Positions 45,001 through 56,854 of a stretch of DNA of 64,000 bases are shown here, piece after piece. This DNA is from Erodium maritimum (taxonomy: Eukaryota > Streptophyta > Magnoliopsida > Geraniales > Geraniaceae), in NCBI GenBank assembly GCA_963921825.1, contig OY997593.1, positions 61,364,039 to 61,428,038 on the forward strand, in the 5' to 3' direction. The position numbers and the translations under genes are program-made. The stretch's first letter is position 1, and every line of letters begins with the position of its first letter. Under the pieces are notes generated by a model. The model was not told the DNA's origin. It did no database searches and saw nothing but the letters and a program-made list of their open reading frames with translations.

Positions 45001-46232
45001 TAATTTTATTAGGGTTTGGCTGTCTTTTTTTTGTATCCTAGTTGTGTGTAGAATTAGGCTTAAGTTTATACTATATGCCAAATGTCACTTGTTTGTCTGT
45101 ATTTTAATAATAACTAGTTTCTGCTGTTTGTCTAAACATGGCTTAATTAGTTTTCTTGCTCGTATGTTGAAAATATGAGATGGGACGATTCAGCTAGGTT
45201 CTTGAATTATACTTATTTCTACAACATTGTTATATACTTTACTTAGGATAATATACCACGTTTAGCAATAACTTTTGGTTAGTTATTCCAAGAACTTGAG
45301 CCTTGAGGTAACCAATTGATTTGTCCATTATCGTATAGAAACTTTTATACTAACTATAAGTAATAGTATTTCTAAAAAAAATATGATTAGCCATAAAAAA
45401 TGATATGCTTAAAAATAATAAGAGGTAGTATATATGATAAAGAAATTAATATGAGTTCTGTTGACATTGTGATTAATTATTTTTATCATGTACTTTCAGT
45501 TTGAGCTACACATACTTCAATTGTCAAACTGAGCAATAAATACATGAAATTGTTTATGCTAGTAAGTTCTTTTTAATATTTATATCGGATTGATCCAAAG
45601 ATTCAGGGATAAAAACAATAATATCTTAAATATGGTAAATTGATATGTTTTCAAAAGTCACATGTAACACAAAAATTGAAGTGTTGAGTCTTAAATGTAT
45701 TTTTTTTTTAATATTCACAAAACATGTTGAAATAAATTATGTATGAACTTGAATCTGTTAATGAACTTTCACTCTGCTACTTTCTGTTAATAATTGTATG
45801 TGAATAACAACTAACATGTCTGAAAGGGAAGGAGATGCATGCATAGGTAAATCAAGATGATAACTTGTAAAGTTCATTTAGACATCTTATGTGTCTCCTT
45901 GAAAGAGATTGTCCGGAGATGTGTCTACAAATCTGTTTAAATATAAAGAAAATTGTTTGTTTGACTTTCAACCAAAATTAATCTTCAACCTTTAATCTTG
46001 ATTTTTATTTTTATTTTATGAACTTTTCCTACTAAATAAAATATATTTTTGTAAAGATTTTAAAGAAATAGGTTATAAAAAAATATATAATCAAATAAAG
46101 CACGCTAACTCTAGAAAGGACATGTCATCTAACTAGAACCACATATCACATGTTTACGCATCTATGCTTTGTTTTTAGAGTGTACAGTTCAAAAACTAAT
46201 TATAAACTAGTTATTCGATCAAATTAACACAA
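45001..46232. other. AT-rich interspace
   Basis: No gene recognised. Confidence 0.5.
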
Positions 46233-46428
46233 TAGACTTAAGGTAATTGTTAGAAAGTTACATTTTCTGTTAGAAATGACAGAAACCGCTAGAAAAAACT
46301 CCAAGAACTAACTGTCATATGACTATTTTAACTCAAAAACTAATTGTAGACTTGTTAGTTTTTAAGGGTTTTTTAACGTTTTCCGTCATTTCCAACAGAA
46401 AATGTTAGTTTGCGTAATTGGCTTAAAC
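46233..46428. mobile_element. Foldback MITE-like element
   Basis: Inverted repeat arms of about 75 bp at roughly 75 % identity around a 45-bp spacer. The core match is ACATTTTCTGTTAGAAATGA on the left and ACATTTTCTGTTGGAAATGA from the right arm, reverse complemented. Ends and target duplication are approximate. Confidence 0.6.
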
Positions 46429-46516
46429 ATATCGTATGAATTTACTAATAAGATTTATCTATAGATAGTTTTTTATTTCAATAGTCAAATAACCGTTTGT
46501 TCTTGGAGTTTTTCTT

Positions 46517-46711
46517 CTTCTTTTTTGATCAGAGAGAATTACAGGGAAATCCTAATTTAGCCTAATCTAACCCACCACCCAACACCCACACTTACTCCCA
46601 AATAAGTGTACCCACCGGGTTTCGAACCTGTGACCTCTAGGAGAGGTGAGATGTGAAGAGGTATTCACCACTAGGCTAACCCATGTGAGCTGAAAAAGGG
46701 ATAAATGGGAA
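46517..46711 (-). mobile_element. tRNA-derived SINE with perfect 17-bp target duplication
   Basis: Minus strand, about 195 bp. It has an A-box-like TAGCCTAGTGG and a B box GGTTCGAAACC, a composite pol III promoter, followed by a unique body and a short A-rich tail (GATCAAAAAAGAAG). The 17-bp direct repeat TTCTTGGAGTTTTTCTT flanks it at 46500-46516 and 46712-46728. The perfect duplication suggests a fairly recent insertion. Confidence 0.92.
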
Positions 46712-46728
46712 TTCTTGGAGTTTTTCTT

Positions 46729-47160
46729 AGCTTTTACCCAAACAAAATTGGGCTTCAATTCATCCATTTGTTATGGCTTTCATGAATACCCTCAATTACA
46801 AGTTATATAGCTACAATTAATCGGGATATATCAAAGTCAAAATTAATTGAGGGCATCACCATTGTTTAGTTGAACCTCCAAAACCAAAGTCAAACGAGGG
46901 ATGGTCCACATGCATATACTTAAGTTTAAAATATCAAGTTACTCCTACCAGTTTTTTTTTTATCAGTATTACTCCTGCCAGTTTATCTTCCACCGTAAAT
47001 GTCCACGATATCTTCAGTCTTATAAATTACACATAGCTGTGTAAGAAAGGCGGCAATCAACCATTTTGAAAAAAGAAAAAAAAAACTAACTCCATTTCAC
47101 TTGATCATTTGAGTAAGTCTATTACACCAAAAACGCAAAGATTATTACAACCAAATTCAG
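46729..47160. other. Interspace downstream of HyPRP gene 4
   Basis: No gene. A local duplication of ACTCC(T)(A/G)CCAGTTT occurs near 46943 and 46970. Confidence 0.5.
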
Positions 47161-47165
47161 AACAC

Positions 47166-47171
47166 TTTATT
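47166..47171 (-). terminator. Polyadenylation signal of HyPRP gene 4
   Basis: AATAAA on the minus strand, about 77 bp after the stop codon. Confidence 0.5.
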
Positions 47172-47247
47172 CAAAGCAGACAACATTTATAGGAAACAGA
47201 ACAACGTAGGAGTTGTCACACAAATAGATGATCAATCATGTGTAGAT

Positions 47248-47670
47248 TTAGGCACATTGGAAGCCAGATGGGACCTTCTTTCCGCAGTAGTTGAGAAGCA
47301 AGCTGAGGGAAACCGGAAGGTTGAGGTGAACAATGCCCAAAACATTGGCCTTGACGACGGTGCAAAGGCACGCTGCTGCCTCCAGATCAACCAGGCCTTG
47401 GATGAGGCTGCAGCATGGCGTCTTCGGGGGCTTGCCCACCGTGATGTTGAGCAGCCCGCCGAGTAGATCAGCACACACGCCCAGCTTGAGGGCGTCTCTA
47501 GGGCACTTGGCGGAGGACGGGCTCGGGGTTGGAGACGGCTTTGGGGTGGGCTTAGGCTTAGGCTTGGGCTTGGGGGCTGGAGAGCAAGTGTTGCATGCAG
47601 AGACGAGGGAAAAGAAGAGGATGTTGAGAGCGATGAAGAGAGCAAGCGATGCTGAGTTTCTAGAAGCCAT
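47248..47670 (-). CDS. Hybrid proline-rich protein (HyPRP, 8-cysteine motif), gene 4
   Basis: 140 residues, intronless, minus strand. Signal peptide 1-25 (core [16 protein letters not shown]), short proline-lysine spacer 31-52 ([20 protein letters not shown]), then the eight-cysteine domain with cysteines at 56, 66, 86, 87, 101, 103, 129 and 139. The spacer is much shorter than in the other three genes. The C-terminal domain ([36 protein letters not shown]) is closer to genes 1 and 2 than to gene 3. The start is the first ATG after the TATA box and opens the signal peptide. Predicted secreted cell-wall or plasma-membrane protein; specific role unknown. Confidence 0.95.
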   Translation of the reverse strand: MASRNSASLALFIALNILFFSLVSACNTCSPAPKPKPKPKPTPKPSPTPSPSSAKCPRDALKLGVCADLLGGLLNITVGKPPKTPCCSLIQGLVDLEAAACLCTVVKANVLGIVHLNLPVSLSLLLNYCGKKVPSGFQCA

Positions 47671-47752
47671 CTCTTGATGTAGAAAGCTATGGGAGAGAGT
47701 GGGTTGTGTTAAGATGGATTGGTGTGATTAGTGAAGAGGGTTTGGGGTGTCA

Positions 47753-47758
47753 TTTATA
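47753..47758 (-). promoter_or_regulatory. TATA box of HyPRP gene 4
   Basis: TATAAA on the minus strand, about 83-88 bp before the ATG. It implies a leader of about 50 nt. Confidence 0.7.
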
Positions 47759-47759
47759 G

Positions 47760-48635
47760 GGTTGAGGGAAGGCAGGTTGGATGCTGATGGTTTTGGTGAA
47801 TTAATGAAAATGAAAATAGGCAATCATGTAGGGAATAAGAGCATATGCAGTCCCATGTGTAATCTTATGATCATGTAATTCCAAGGGAAACTAATCAATT
47901 CTTGGGTATAAGCTGGCAAGAGCAATTTGATTTCGGAATTTTTGGAAGCTTGCGTCTTATAGATGTGGAGATCTGCAGATTGACATGTTCACTTCCTTTG
48001 CCCAATCTACCTTGCGAGATTCAGTTTTACACAATCACTTATACCTTACGATTATTCACTAGCCAAAAACTCCCATGAAAAATAATTGTCATGGTTCCTA
48101 AATCATTGGATTTATTATTGTTACAACCCAATTTTACTCTAAGTTCAAACAGTAGAACCTGTCGAAAACTCTCTTTGGATTGGAAGAACCACGCAAACTT
48201 TAATTATCATTGGTTTTCCTCTTATCCCCTACTATCTCTTTCCTATCCTTTTTTACAATATTTCTCACTATTTCGGGTCCGATTCAATTTTTTCTTGCTT
48301 GCAAGGGTCAATCATCCATAACTTCTGGCTACATGAGGTACTTCTCTCCTCCTCCCTGAGAAAAACAGTCAAGTATACACTTCAAAGTAGTTATCATTAA
48401 TACGATTGGTATGTGTTTTATTAAATTTCTCAGGTATGAAAAAATATCATTATAATCACAAGATAAGTGTTTCGGGTAGAAACTATGTGTCACCCTTTTT
48501 CATGTTCTCGTAGTAAATAAGTTTCTTTTATGCTCCAAAACAAAAACTCCAAATTCAAACCTATAAATAAAACTCTAATACATTTATCAGTGATAATAGG
48601 TATGTCAAATACGTATAAACAATAGTAATTAGAAT
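47760..48635. other. Upstream interspace of HyPRP gene 4
   Basis: No other gene recognised. Confidence 0.5.
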
Positions 48636-49310
48636 GTAGGGTTTTGATGCCTTCTCCTTGCAAGCCACCCAAGCCTAGTCGATTAATGTTCCTTCGGCGT
48701 CGTTTCGGCTCCTCTACTCCGCTGTTATGGCGTTTTTCTCAACTTTCCAATTCCTCTCGACTCGGGGTGGGGAGGAATTTATCTCGGGACGACGATCTCT
48801 CTCGCCAATATCCCTCGACAATCCCTCTACCTCCGGTAACTACGCTCCATCTGCCTTGGCACTCTCCGCCGTCTTCTGATCGATCATCTCCGTCTCTGAA
48901 GCCGCCGCTGCCTATTTAGCCGCCTCTGAACTCGCCTTTGATTCCGCCTCTGAAGTCTCCGCAGCCTTTGATACCGCCTCTGAAGCTTCCGTTGTCGCGT
49001 CCATCTCCCTGGCCTCCACCACCGCACCCTCCTCGACACCTCTCTCGATTCTGGTTCTGACTAATCGAGTGGGTCGTTCTTAATTTATTTGATTTCGTTT
49101 TTGCAGGGTCAAAAACAAACAAGCAGAGTTTCAGGGATTGGCAAACGGGCATTAGAGACTGACATCAGGGATTGGAAAACGGGAGCCACATGTCAAGCGT
49201 ACGATCTTCAAAGGGTTAAACCCTCTTCATCGTCGCATCTCCCTAAACCTTAACCCTTGCATAGTTTACATAATCATGGTCCTTTTTACTAAGAAGCGAG
49301 AGGCGTTGGA
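48636..49310 (+). mobile_element. Small retroposon-like sequence related to 57217-58051
   Basis: Begins TAGGGTTTTGATGCC and includes CTAATCGAGTGGGTC followed by a T-rich stretch and TTTTGCAGGGTCAAAAAC (49064-49120). The copy at 57.2-58.1 kb has CTAATCGAGTGGGTC and TTTCCAGGGTCAAAAAC in the same order. The stretch between looks like a retained intron (T-rich, ending in CAG). Coding potential not convincing. Confidence 0.5.
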
Positions 49311-49315
49311 ACTTA

Positions 49316-49830
49316 ATTTTTTTAATCGGTGTTATAACTTCATTGATAATTAATAGTAGACAAAAACAATACATATGAGCCACGCCTTTAAGGATGAGAA
49401 TATAGTTCAGGCCCTCAATCACAAGTAGATGTCCAAAAGCTCTAACTCAAAGTAACAGATACATATAAGACAACATAAGATGCAAAAACGACTATTAGGC
49501 ATGAGTAAACAGAGACAAGAATCTGAATACCCTTTCGGGTGGTTGTCTTGATATGCTAGGGAAACACGGACGTCCCTTACCTAAGGAAGAGGGGACGATA
49601 AAACCGCCCCACTACAAGGTCCGATGGGCTTCCCTCCCCCCATCCGACCCCATTCTCCTCAACTCATGACTCTCGGTCAAGCTACTGAGCAAGCCTCGCC
49701 CGAACATCTTGATATGTCAATGGGGCATCTAACGTCGGTGTAATCTCAAGGAGGGGGGGATTAGGGTAAGAGAAGGAGGAGGAGGAGAGCCAGCCAGTGG
49801 AGGTGACGAGGAAGAGCTCTTTTCCCGCTA
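49316..49830 (-). mobile_element. Possible minus-strand retroposon
   Basis: A T-run at about 49316-49322, then on the minus strand a CAATGAAGTTATAACACCG tail like the other retroposons here, and GC-rich sequence toward 49820. No domain recognised. Confidence 0.35.
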
Positions 49831-50309
49831 AATGACACGATTCAAGGATTATAAGGTGCAAAAACCAACGGTAATTAAATAAAATTCATAGAAACCCTTA
49901 GGATCCATGTATTTCGTATGAACCGACAAACAAAAACTTACTTGTAATTACCTTTTTGGATTTGAGCCTGGTTTGAGATGGGGACTAATATAACGCTTCT
50001 ACTTGTCGAGGTTGAGACGTCTCCAAATAGGTGCATCCTCTGTAGGTATCCACACCAACTAGTGATTCCCAAAACCGTGTGCTGGTACGAAACCTTTCCT
50101 TTTCTCTCAAACCGTGTGATTCCCAACTAGTGATTCCCACTCTACTTTTTGTCTGATTATCTCATCTGTTTTGAAACTAAACATCTCCCAAAATGTAGCC
50201 ACACTTCTAATTTTGTAATCCCAAGTGAGTTACGAAATATCAGCTAAGTGGAGAGTTTATAGGAGAGAGTTGAATTCAAAAGAAAACAATTTAAATTTAT
50301 GAAATTCAA

Positions 50310-50314
<5 letters not shown>
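49831..50314. other. Interspace
   Basis: No gene recognised. A short repeat AACCGTGTG and ACTAGTGATTCCCA occurs near 50060-50140. Confidence 0.45.

Positions 50315-50385
<71 letters not shown>
50315..50385. repeat. (TA)n microsatellite, about 35 units
   Basis: Uninterrupted TA repeat of about 70 bp bordering the left end of a MITE. Confidence 0.97.
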
Positions 50386-50387
<2 letters not shown>

Positions 50388-50643
50388 GGGCTATCGAGTA
50401 CAAACCTTGTTTCGGGTCAGAACGTAGAACTAATCTGGACCATTGATTATCCAAATCGGATGGCCACCGAAATTCAGGGGGGTGGGGGTGATTGATTACG
50501 AAATCAATTACAAGATATGCATTAATTAAAAAGATATTAAAATATATGCATTAAATCTGGGCCTTTAATTTTACGATCTAATGGACCAGATTGAAAGTTC
50601 TACGTTCTGACGAAAGATACAAGTTTGTACCTGATAGCTATCA
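50386..50643. mobile_element. MITE set in (TA)n (Micron-like)
   Basis: Inverted ends. The left end reads GCTATCGAGTACAAACCTTG...GTCAGAACGTAGAAC. The right end, reverse complemented, reads GCTATCAGGTACAAACTTG...GTCAGAACGTAGAAC. About 258 bp, flanked by TA repeats on both sides (long on the left, about five units on the right), like the Micron MITEs of rice that sit in TA microsatellites. No coding. Confidence 0.7.
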
Positions 50644-50653
50644 TATATATATA

Positions 50654-52661
50654 GGTATGTATTCATGCGTTACCTATATGTCTTTTTGTTACTTGTTACC
50701 TGATTATAAGCCATTGGATCAGTTGAAATCAATGGTTCTAAATACAATGGTATACAACTGTAAATAAGTGGAACTTATAAATTAGTTATGTAATTTTAAC
50801 ATATTTAAGGGTACTTATGTCATTTCCATTTTACTTTCAGCCTAACCTAATCACGTCATTCACATATGCATCACATAATACCCTTGAACTGAGCCGCAAC
50901 TCCCCCTAGCCCTTGCGTTCCTCTCGCCGGCGCACGAACCAAGAGAAGACAGCGCCAAGATGTTCCTCTCCCGTTCTCAGATCCCCCACGTCGTGTTGAA
51001 GCCCTCGACGACCACTGATGTTCCTGTGCCGTCACGCTCCAGAGCCCTCCCGTGCCGTCGATCTGCAGTGGACCACAGCCACGAGCTTGGTCTCGTGCCG
51101 CCGATCTACAGTGGACCACATCCTCCCGTGCCGCAGCTATACTCTGAGACAACCACACAGATCTGCACCATGGGGGTTCGAGAGCCACGACCACGTGAGC
51201 AGCAGTTCCTCCTCCGCAAACGAGAAGATGAAAGGGCGAGGTTGAGTCGCCATCTACCTAGACTCGACTTCCAGCCTGCCGCCGCCGTGAATGGTCTCAA
51301 CGTCGTGCTACACGTGAAGGATCGTGCAGATGGTCGTCTCTCTCGTTCGCCTCCGTGAAGCACGTGTGCCCAGCCGTCCTCGACGTCGTGCCATGCTGGC
51401 CAAGCTCCACCACGACGCCCCGAGTCTCCGTCACCGCCGAGCAAGGAGAGGCTCCCCGAGCTCACTACTCCAACCTCTGTTTTCAACCTTAGGTCAGTAT
51501 TTTTTAAATCGACCAGCACATTCAGATTTGTTACCTCCGGGGTGGGAGGAAGGACGGCTGGAGCTCGGTGCTGCCCACGTGAAACTTTGCTGTCGTTGGA
51601 TCTGAGCACAGTTGGGTTACCAGACCGATATGCAGATAATGTTCATTGATACTTATTTTAAATCATCTACTACTGTTTTTCTTTTATTTATCTGATGGAT
51701 TTGAGTATTGAAAGCTATAGTTTGTGGTATTTGGCTCAGTTTTTTATTTGTAATCTATAGTGTAGTATTATGTAACATATAGTTTATATTTTTGTAACCC
51801 ATTCCTAATACAATATTAATGTAGATTTTTGTAACTCTGTAATATATTAGTTATGGAACTTTAGTGTAGTAATCTGTAACGTATAATGTATTTTTCTGTA
51901 AAACAGTACTTAGTAGTTATGTAACTTTCGTGTAGTAATCTGTAACGTCTAATGTATTTTTATGTAAAATAGTACTTAATTTTTAATTGTTACGTAACTT
52001 TAGTGTATTAATCTGTAATGTCTAATGCATTTTTCTGTAAAACAGTACTTAGTTGCTATGTAACTTTTAGTGTAATAATTTGTAACATCTAATGTATATT
52101 TCTGCAAAACAGTACTTAGTTATGTAACTTTTAGTGTAGTAAACGGTAATTTTAAGTGTCTATTTCTGTAACTCTCATAATATATATTTATGTAACATTT
52201 AATGTATAATTGTGGTGATTTTGATTTATGTAGCATTCAAGAATGTAGCATTCAAGAATTCTGAAATATTCGATTTGAAAATGATAACATCTCGATATAA
52301 AAATTATGTAACATTAAATATAAATATAAGTTTATGTAATCTTATACATAATATTATGTAACTTGACGAAAATTGAGTAACCATTGGAATTTGACATTAA
52401 AAATATAATATTAATTTGTTAAAATAAATACATTTTTAAATAAAATATTAAAAAAAAGTCAGATTAAGGTAGTTCGAAAATTCTGCAGTACTTTTTTTTT
52501 AAAGAAATATGGAATTACCAAATTATCCTTTTGTTGATTTTTCATTTTATTTGTAGATAATTGAGCATTAAAATCTATAACCACTAGATTTGAAAATTCA
52601 ATGGTTTAGATTTTGGTAACAAGTAACAAAGTTCACCATGGTAACGCATGAAAGTGCCCAG
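50654..52661. mobile_element. TIR element of about 2 kb with GC-rich core and tandem array
   Basis: The left end has TTCATGCGTTACC and TTGTTACTTGTTACC. The right end, reverse complemented, has TTCATGCGTTACC and TTGTTACTTGTTACC, each followed by related AT-rich sequence. The ends are thus inverted repeats of at least 45 bp, decaying over about 100 bp. Inside are a GC-rich stretch at about 50880-51600, unlike its surroundings, and an AT-rich tandem array at 51740-52200. Resembles a non-autonomous Mutator-like or CACTA-like element with captured DNA. No target duplication found. The ORF at 50960-51358 lies in the GC-rich part and matches no family I know. Confidence 0.6.
51740..52200. repeat. 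Minisatellite array, units of about 75 bp
   Basis: About five imperfect units, each with TATGTAACTTT(T)AGTGTAGTAAT, CTGTAAC(G/A)TCTAATGTAT and CTGTAAAACAGTACTTAGT. Confidence 0.85.
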
Positions 52662-53334
52662 GAACGTTTTTGGGTGCAACTCAGGTGCTACAGTGCAACT
52701 ATACAACTCCATTGCGACTGAGTGATGCATTGATGCGGATGGTTGAGATTAGATGGCGAGACTCGGTGGAACAGATTGTAAATACCGTGTGTGGTGTTGA
52801 GTAGTTCTGAAGTCCTGTCTATGTGAGGGTAAATATGGTTTTTCGTTAAACAAATCTTCGCGCATGCAAAGTACTAGTATCAACATGGCAAAGCGCTGGT
52901 ACCTGGTACCACCACATCTTTGCATGTTGGTGCCAGCACCCGTGTATGTAAAGTATCAGCACTTGTGTATGTAAGGTACCAACACTTGTATATGTAAGGT
53001 ACCAACACATGTGTGTAAAGAACCAACACCTTGCATGTGAGAATATCAAAGTTGTGTGTGCGTGAACAGGACACATATCACTTTCTTATGATTTCGCAGT
53101 TTGCACAATAAAGGCGATTTCTACTATAAACCGACCATATATGTGTGTGTGTGTTTTTATTTCAAGGTTCAAATTCAAATATAAAAATAAATACATAATA
53201 TATACTCACATTTATTTAATACATGTTCTCAACATTAATGACTAATATAATCTTATTATATTAGAATAGAAAAAAAGAATAATAAATAAAATTATATTAC
53301 ATCAAATATAATATAATTATAGTCATTTATTTGG
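52662..53334. other. Interspace with a short minisatellite
   Basis: No gene. Between about 52925 and 53035 there are roughly five units of 23-28 bp based on GTATGTAAGGTACCAACACTT. Confidence 0.7.
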
Positions 53335-53834
53335 ATTTCTAAAGTCCAATTCGATTTGGGGCTTGTTGTTGTGTGTGACTCTGTAGGCTCATATAACATT
53401 GGTAGTGGGGCCAAAATCCTTGTTTTGTCCACATGACATAATTGGACTCTAGTAAGACATTATGACTTCTCAAAGTTATATGAAGATCGGTAATCCGATT
53501 TAACATTTTAAACATTTATTTGTTAATACCTTTGTCACTAGTATCTTGATCGAACATAAGGCAAAGGATTGTCATTAGTATTATACTGGATCGTTAGTTT
53601 CTTGATCCAATGTAAACTGTGAGTGATAACTTATTATCGATCGATTCACATGGCCATGCATTTCTAAACTCTCACGTATCAAGGGGCCCAACGATATCTA
53701 TCTCATGTTTACATGAGGGACAAATTCCTTATCAGTCATTCACATTTCTCACATAAAAGATTATGTACCCAACAACAATATTTATTATTGTCCGGTTAAA
53801 GATAATGTTGAATTGTGTCAAGATACAAAATCAT

Positions 53835-56308
53835 TGTCACGCCCCAAATCTGGTTTTGACCGGACTCGAGACGTGAACTAGGAAAACTAATAAAACAATA
53901 ATAAAAGTAAATTTTAACGAAAACCAACTCCAAAATTTAGTTCCAAAATAACAACTCTGGTAAATTTAACAAGAGTCAACCGCTCAAATCCGAACAATTT
54001 AAACACATAGTTTAGTACGGAAAAAGAAGGTACGTCTCTAATACATAACACAACCCGGACCCTCAACGAGCTTCCGAGCCCTGAGACGTCCTCTAAGCCT
54101 ACTCATCAACGAAACATGTAAAACAGTAAAACAGAAGGTGTGAGCTTACGCTCAGTAGGAAACAGTAGTAAAGGGGAAAAAACTCCCATTTCGCCACCAA
54201 ATTTCTCGATTACAACAAATAATAAAAGGACAACACAAAGAGAGATCAACAGGGAAACAACTTAAACATCAATAGAAACACACTAAAGGAACACACGATC
54301 ACCGACATATAAGATACTTGGACCACAAACTCCGACCCACACACGAACTCAACATATCGTACCGGAACACTCATCGGTCTAGATATCTTCCCACAACTCC
54401 CATCATCGGGGTGAAACAAGTCTTCTCGGAACACGTAGCATCGGGGTGAGACAACAATACACCATGCCGGAATTCCCATCGACCTAGGTGTCTTCCCGGA
54501 ACACGTAGCATCGGGGTGAAACAAGTCTTCCCGGAACACGTAGCATCGGGTGAGACTGCAATACACCATACCGGAATGCCCCTCGGCCTAGGTCTTCCCG
54601 GAACACGTAGCATCGGGGTGAAACAACATGATAAACATATCGGACCGGCACACCCCTCGGTCGGATATCTTCCCGGAAACACACATCGGGGCAAGTAAAC
54701 CACAATACACACAATACCAAACAAAACCCATTACATCGAACTCATATTATCAACCAAGCTTACCGACATGACTTACCCAACACGTCCCATCGGTCTATCA
54801 CTCTCCCGATCACATCAACAGCCACAATCATATCACATTTACTCAACCAATCATATCACAGTCATCATAATTGATATAGTTTAATATAATTCTTAGACTA
54901 ACCAAAGTATGGAACATGCATCAACATTTGAGGACTATTAACTACAATCAAACACAACAACAATCAATCCTAAGGCTTGACATGGTCATTCTACAGCACG
55001 GAAATTCTCATAATTGAAAGCGGTTATTCTAGTGAATCACATCCTATATGCAAACTAAGACTCTTCCGGGTATTATCATCCTATATGCATACTATGAGCA
55101 TTCCTTAATTAAAAGCGGAAATTTACTACTCTTCCCTACCTCAAAAGCTTTCCAAAGCTCAATCACACAACCGGCGTGTAGTCCCCTCCTCCGAGCTCGA
55201 GAACAAAGTCTAGGAACATAAATTAACACTAATATTAAAGACTAAACAAGGGTGGTTTAAGAGGCAAACATCTAAGTTAAAACCCCCGAACATTCGGTTC
55301 AAGATAACCTTTCAAATTAAACGAAAAACACCCCAAGAAGGACTCAAAAGGACCAAAACTGGTCTGCCACGGTTCGGGTCACGGAGCCGTGAGGCTCCCC
55401 GCCACGGATCTGTGACGGACCAGACCTGTTTCGTCCTTCTTCTTCCTCCAGCCTCATTTCCACGAAATCAACACCCAAAACTCCATTTTTAACCTCTAAA
55501 AGCTCCAAAAACAGTACCATAAACATCAAAACTCCAATACCCACAATGCGTTTCAACAAAACAACCAAACCCCAATTGGTTTCTACTTAAATCAATCATC
55601 TACTTCTCTAAAAACATCATCTAACAACATTTACTCAAAAACGTAGCTAGTTCATGCATTTCTATGGAAACCCATAACTTGAAATGAATTGAAAATGGAA
55701 AGTTAGAGTTTACTTACCTTGGAAATAGATATATGAAGAGGATTTAGGGTTTTTGAGAAGATTTGATGAAGAACTTGGTCAAAGCTTGCTCCTTTCTCCG
55801 TTTCTTCTTCTTCAAGTTTCCATGGTTTCTCCTCTCCTTCTTTCTCTCTCTAAATTTCAGCTAGCACAAGTAAATGACTGAATTTTTGCTCCCAAAATGC
55901 TTTAAAACCTAAAAGTTGTAAAGTCCAAAAAGCCCCTTAGCTCTTATCCACTCAAAGCCAACTCATGAAGGTTAAAATGGTCCTTTTAGCCTCCTTTCTT
56001 CCCCTCCAAGCTAACATGGACAAGTGTCCATGTAGGGAACACTTTGTCCTTAATTAATTCCAGCATCTCCAACTTAAATAAATTTAGCCGATAATTAGTC
56101 TCCATTTGACCGAAAATTGACTTTTTCACAAAGACAGTCATTTGAAAGGAAAAACCCAACTAAGCTAACTGTAACGAAGGCTAAGCTTTTTGGGTCCCGG
56201 AAAGGTCCCATATGACTCCCGGAGTCTTCGGTTGACTTTTCCGGCCGAAAGTCAACTCTTGTCCGAATTCACCGGTTCGACCAGGATCGACCGGGGGCGG
56301 TTCTTACA
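53835..56308 (-). mobile_element. Solo LTR, same family as 40477-43283
   Basis: Minus strand. The element reads TGTAAGAACCGCCCCCGG at its start and GATTTGGGGCGTGACA at its end, about 2.47 kb, flanked by ATCAT (53830-53834) and ATCAC (56309-56313), a 5-bp duplication with one change. No internal region. Well diverged from the copy at 40.5 kb. Confidence 0.85.
54370..54690. repeat. Tandem repeat inside the solo LTR
   Basis: At least five units sharing CTTCCCGGAACACGTAGCAT followed by CGGGGTGA(A/G)AC, in alternating short and long forms. Overlapping ORFs here are products of the repeat. Confidence 0.9.
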
Positions 56309-56476
56309 ATCACACATATAGATATCCATTATTACTATAAGGTCAAAGGACTTAAGTCATATTACGGTACTGAAAAATACTCATGACTATTACTATGTAG
56401 TATTCTCACACTAGGTTATCCAATACTATTTCACCAAATAGTATCTATGATTTGACTTTATACCACATATGCATGA

Positions 56477-56806
56477 GGGAAACGACACATGCATACCCTT
56501 TAGTTGTCACGATTCTCTGACACCTACCCTCATGTTTTTTTTGTATCCAATACCTACCTCGATGTTACATTTTATGAAAAATAGCCCCTGTCGTCAAATT
56601 TTCCGTCCATTTTCTGTTAACTTTTTCTAAAATATCTGAAATTCCCTTAGAACAAATGAATCATTTTTACTTTAGAAAAAAAATTATTTTTTAAAAAACA
56701 TTGTTTCTATTTTTAAAAATTCAATTTTTATTTTTTAAAATTCACTTTTTATTTTTAGAATTAATTTTTTATTTGAAAAATCACTTTTTTAATAGCAAAC
56801 AATTAT

Positions 56807-56854
<48 letters not shown>

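Noticed and set aside
46560-46710. Possible tRNA gene (A and B box, minus strand)
   Set aside because: It has a long unrelated 3' body, an A-rich tail and flanking 17-bp repeats, and no cloverleaf fold can be read. It is a SINE.
50960-51358. 132-codon ORF as a host gene
   Set aside because: GC-rich sequence inside a TIR element, no recognised domain, opposite-strand ORFs equally long. Kept only as possible captured DNA.
51740-52200. CRISPR-like regular repeats
   Set aside because: Units are imperfect, AT-rich and contiguous with no unique spacers, in plant nuclear DNA. A minisatellite.
54246-54724. Overlapping minus-strand ORFs with repeated YVFREDLFHPDA-like segments
   Set aside because: They come from tandem repeats inside the solo LTR, open in several frames at once.
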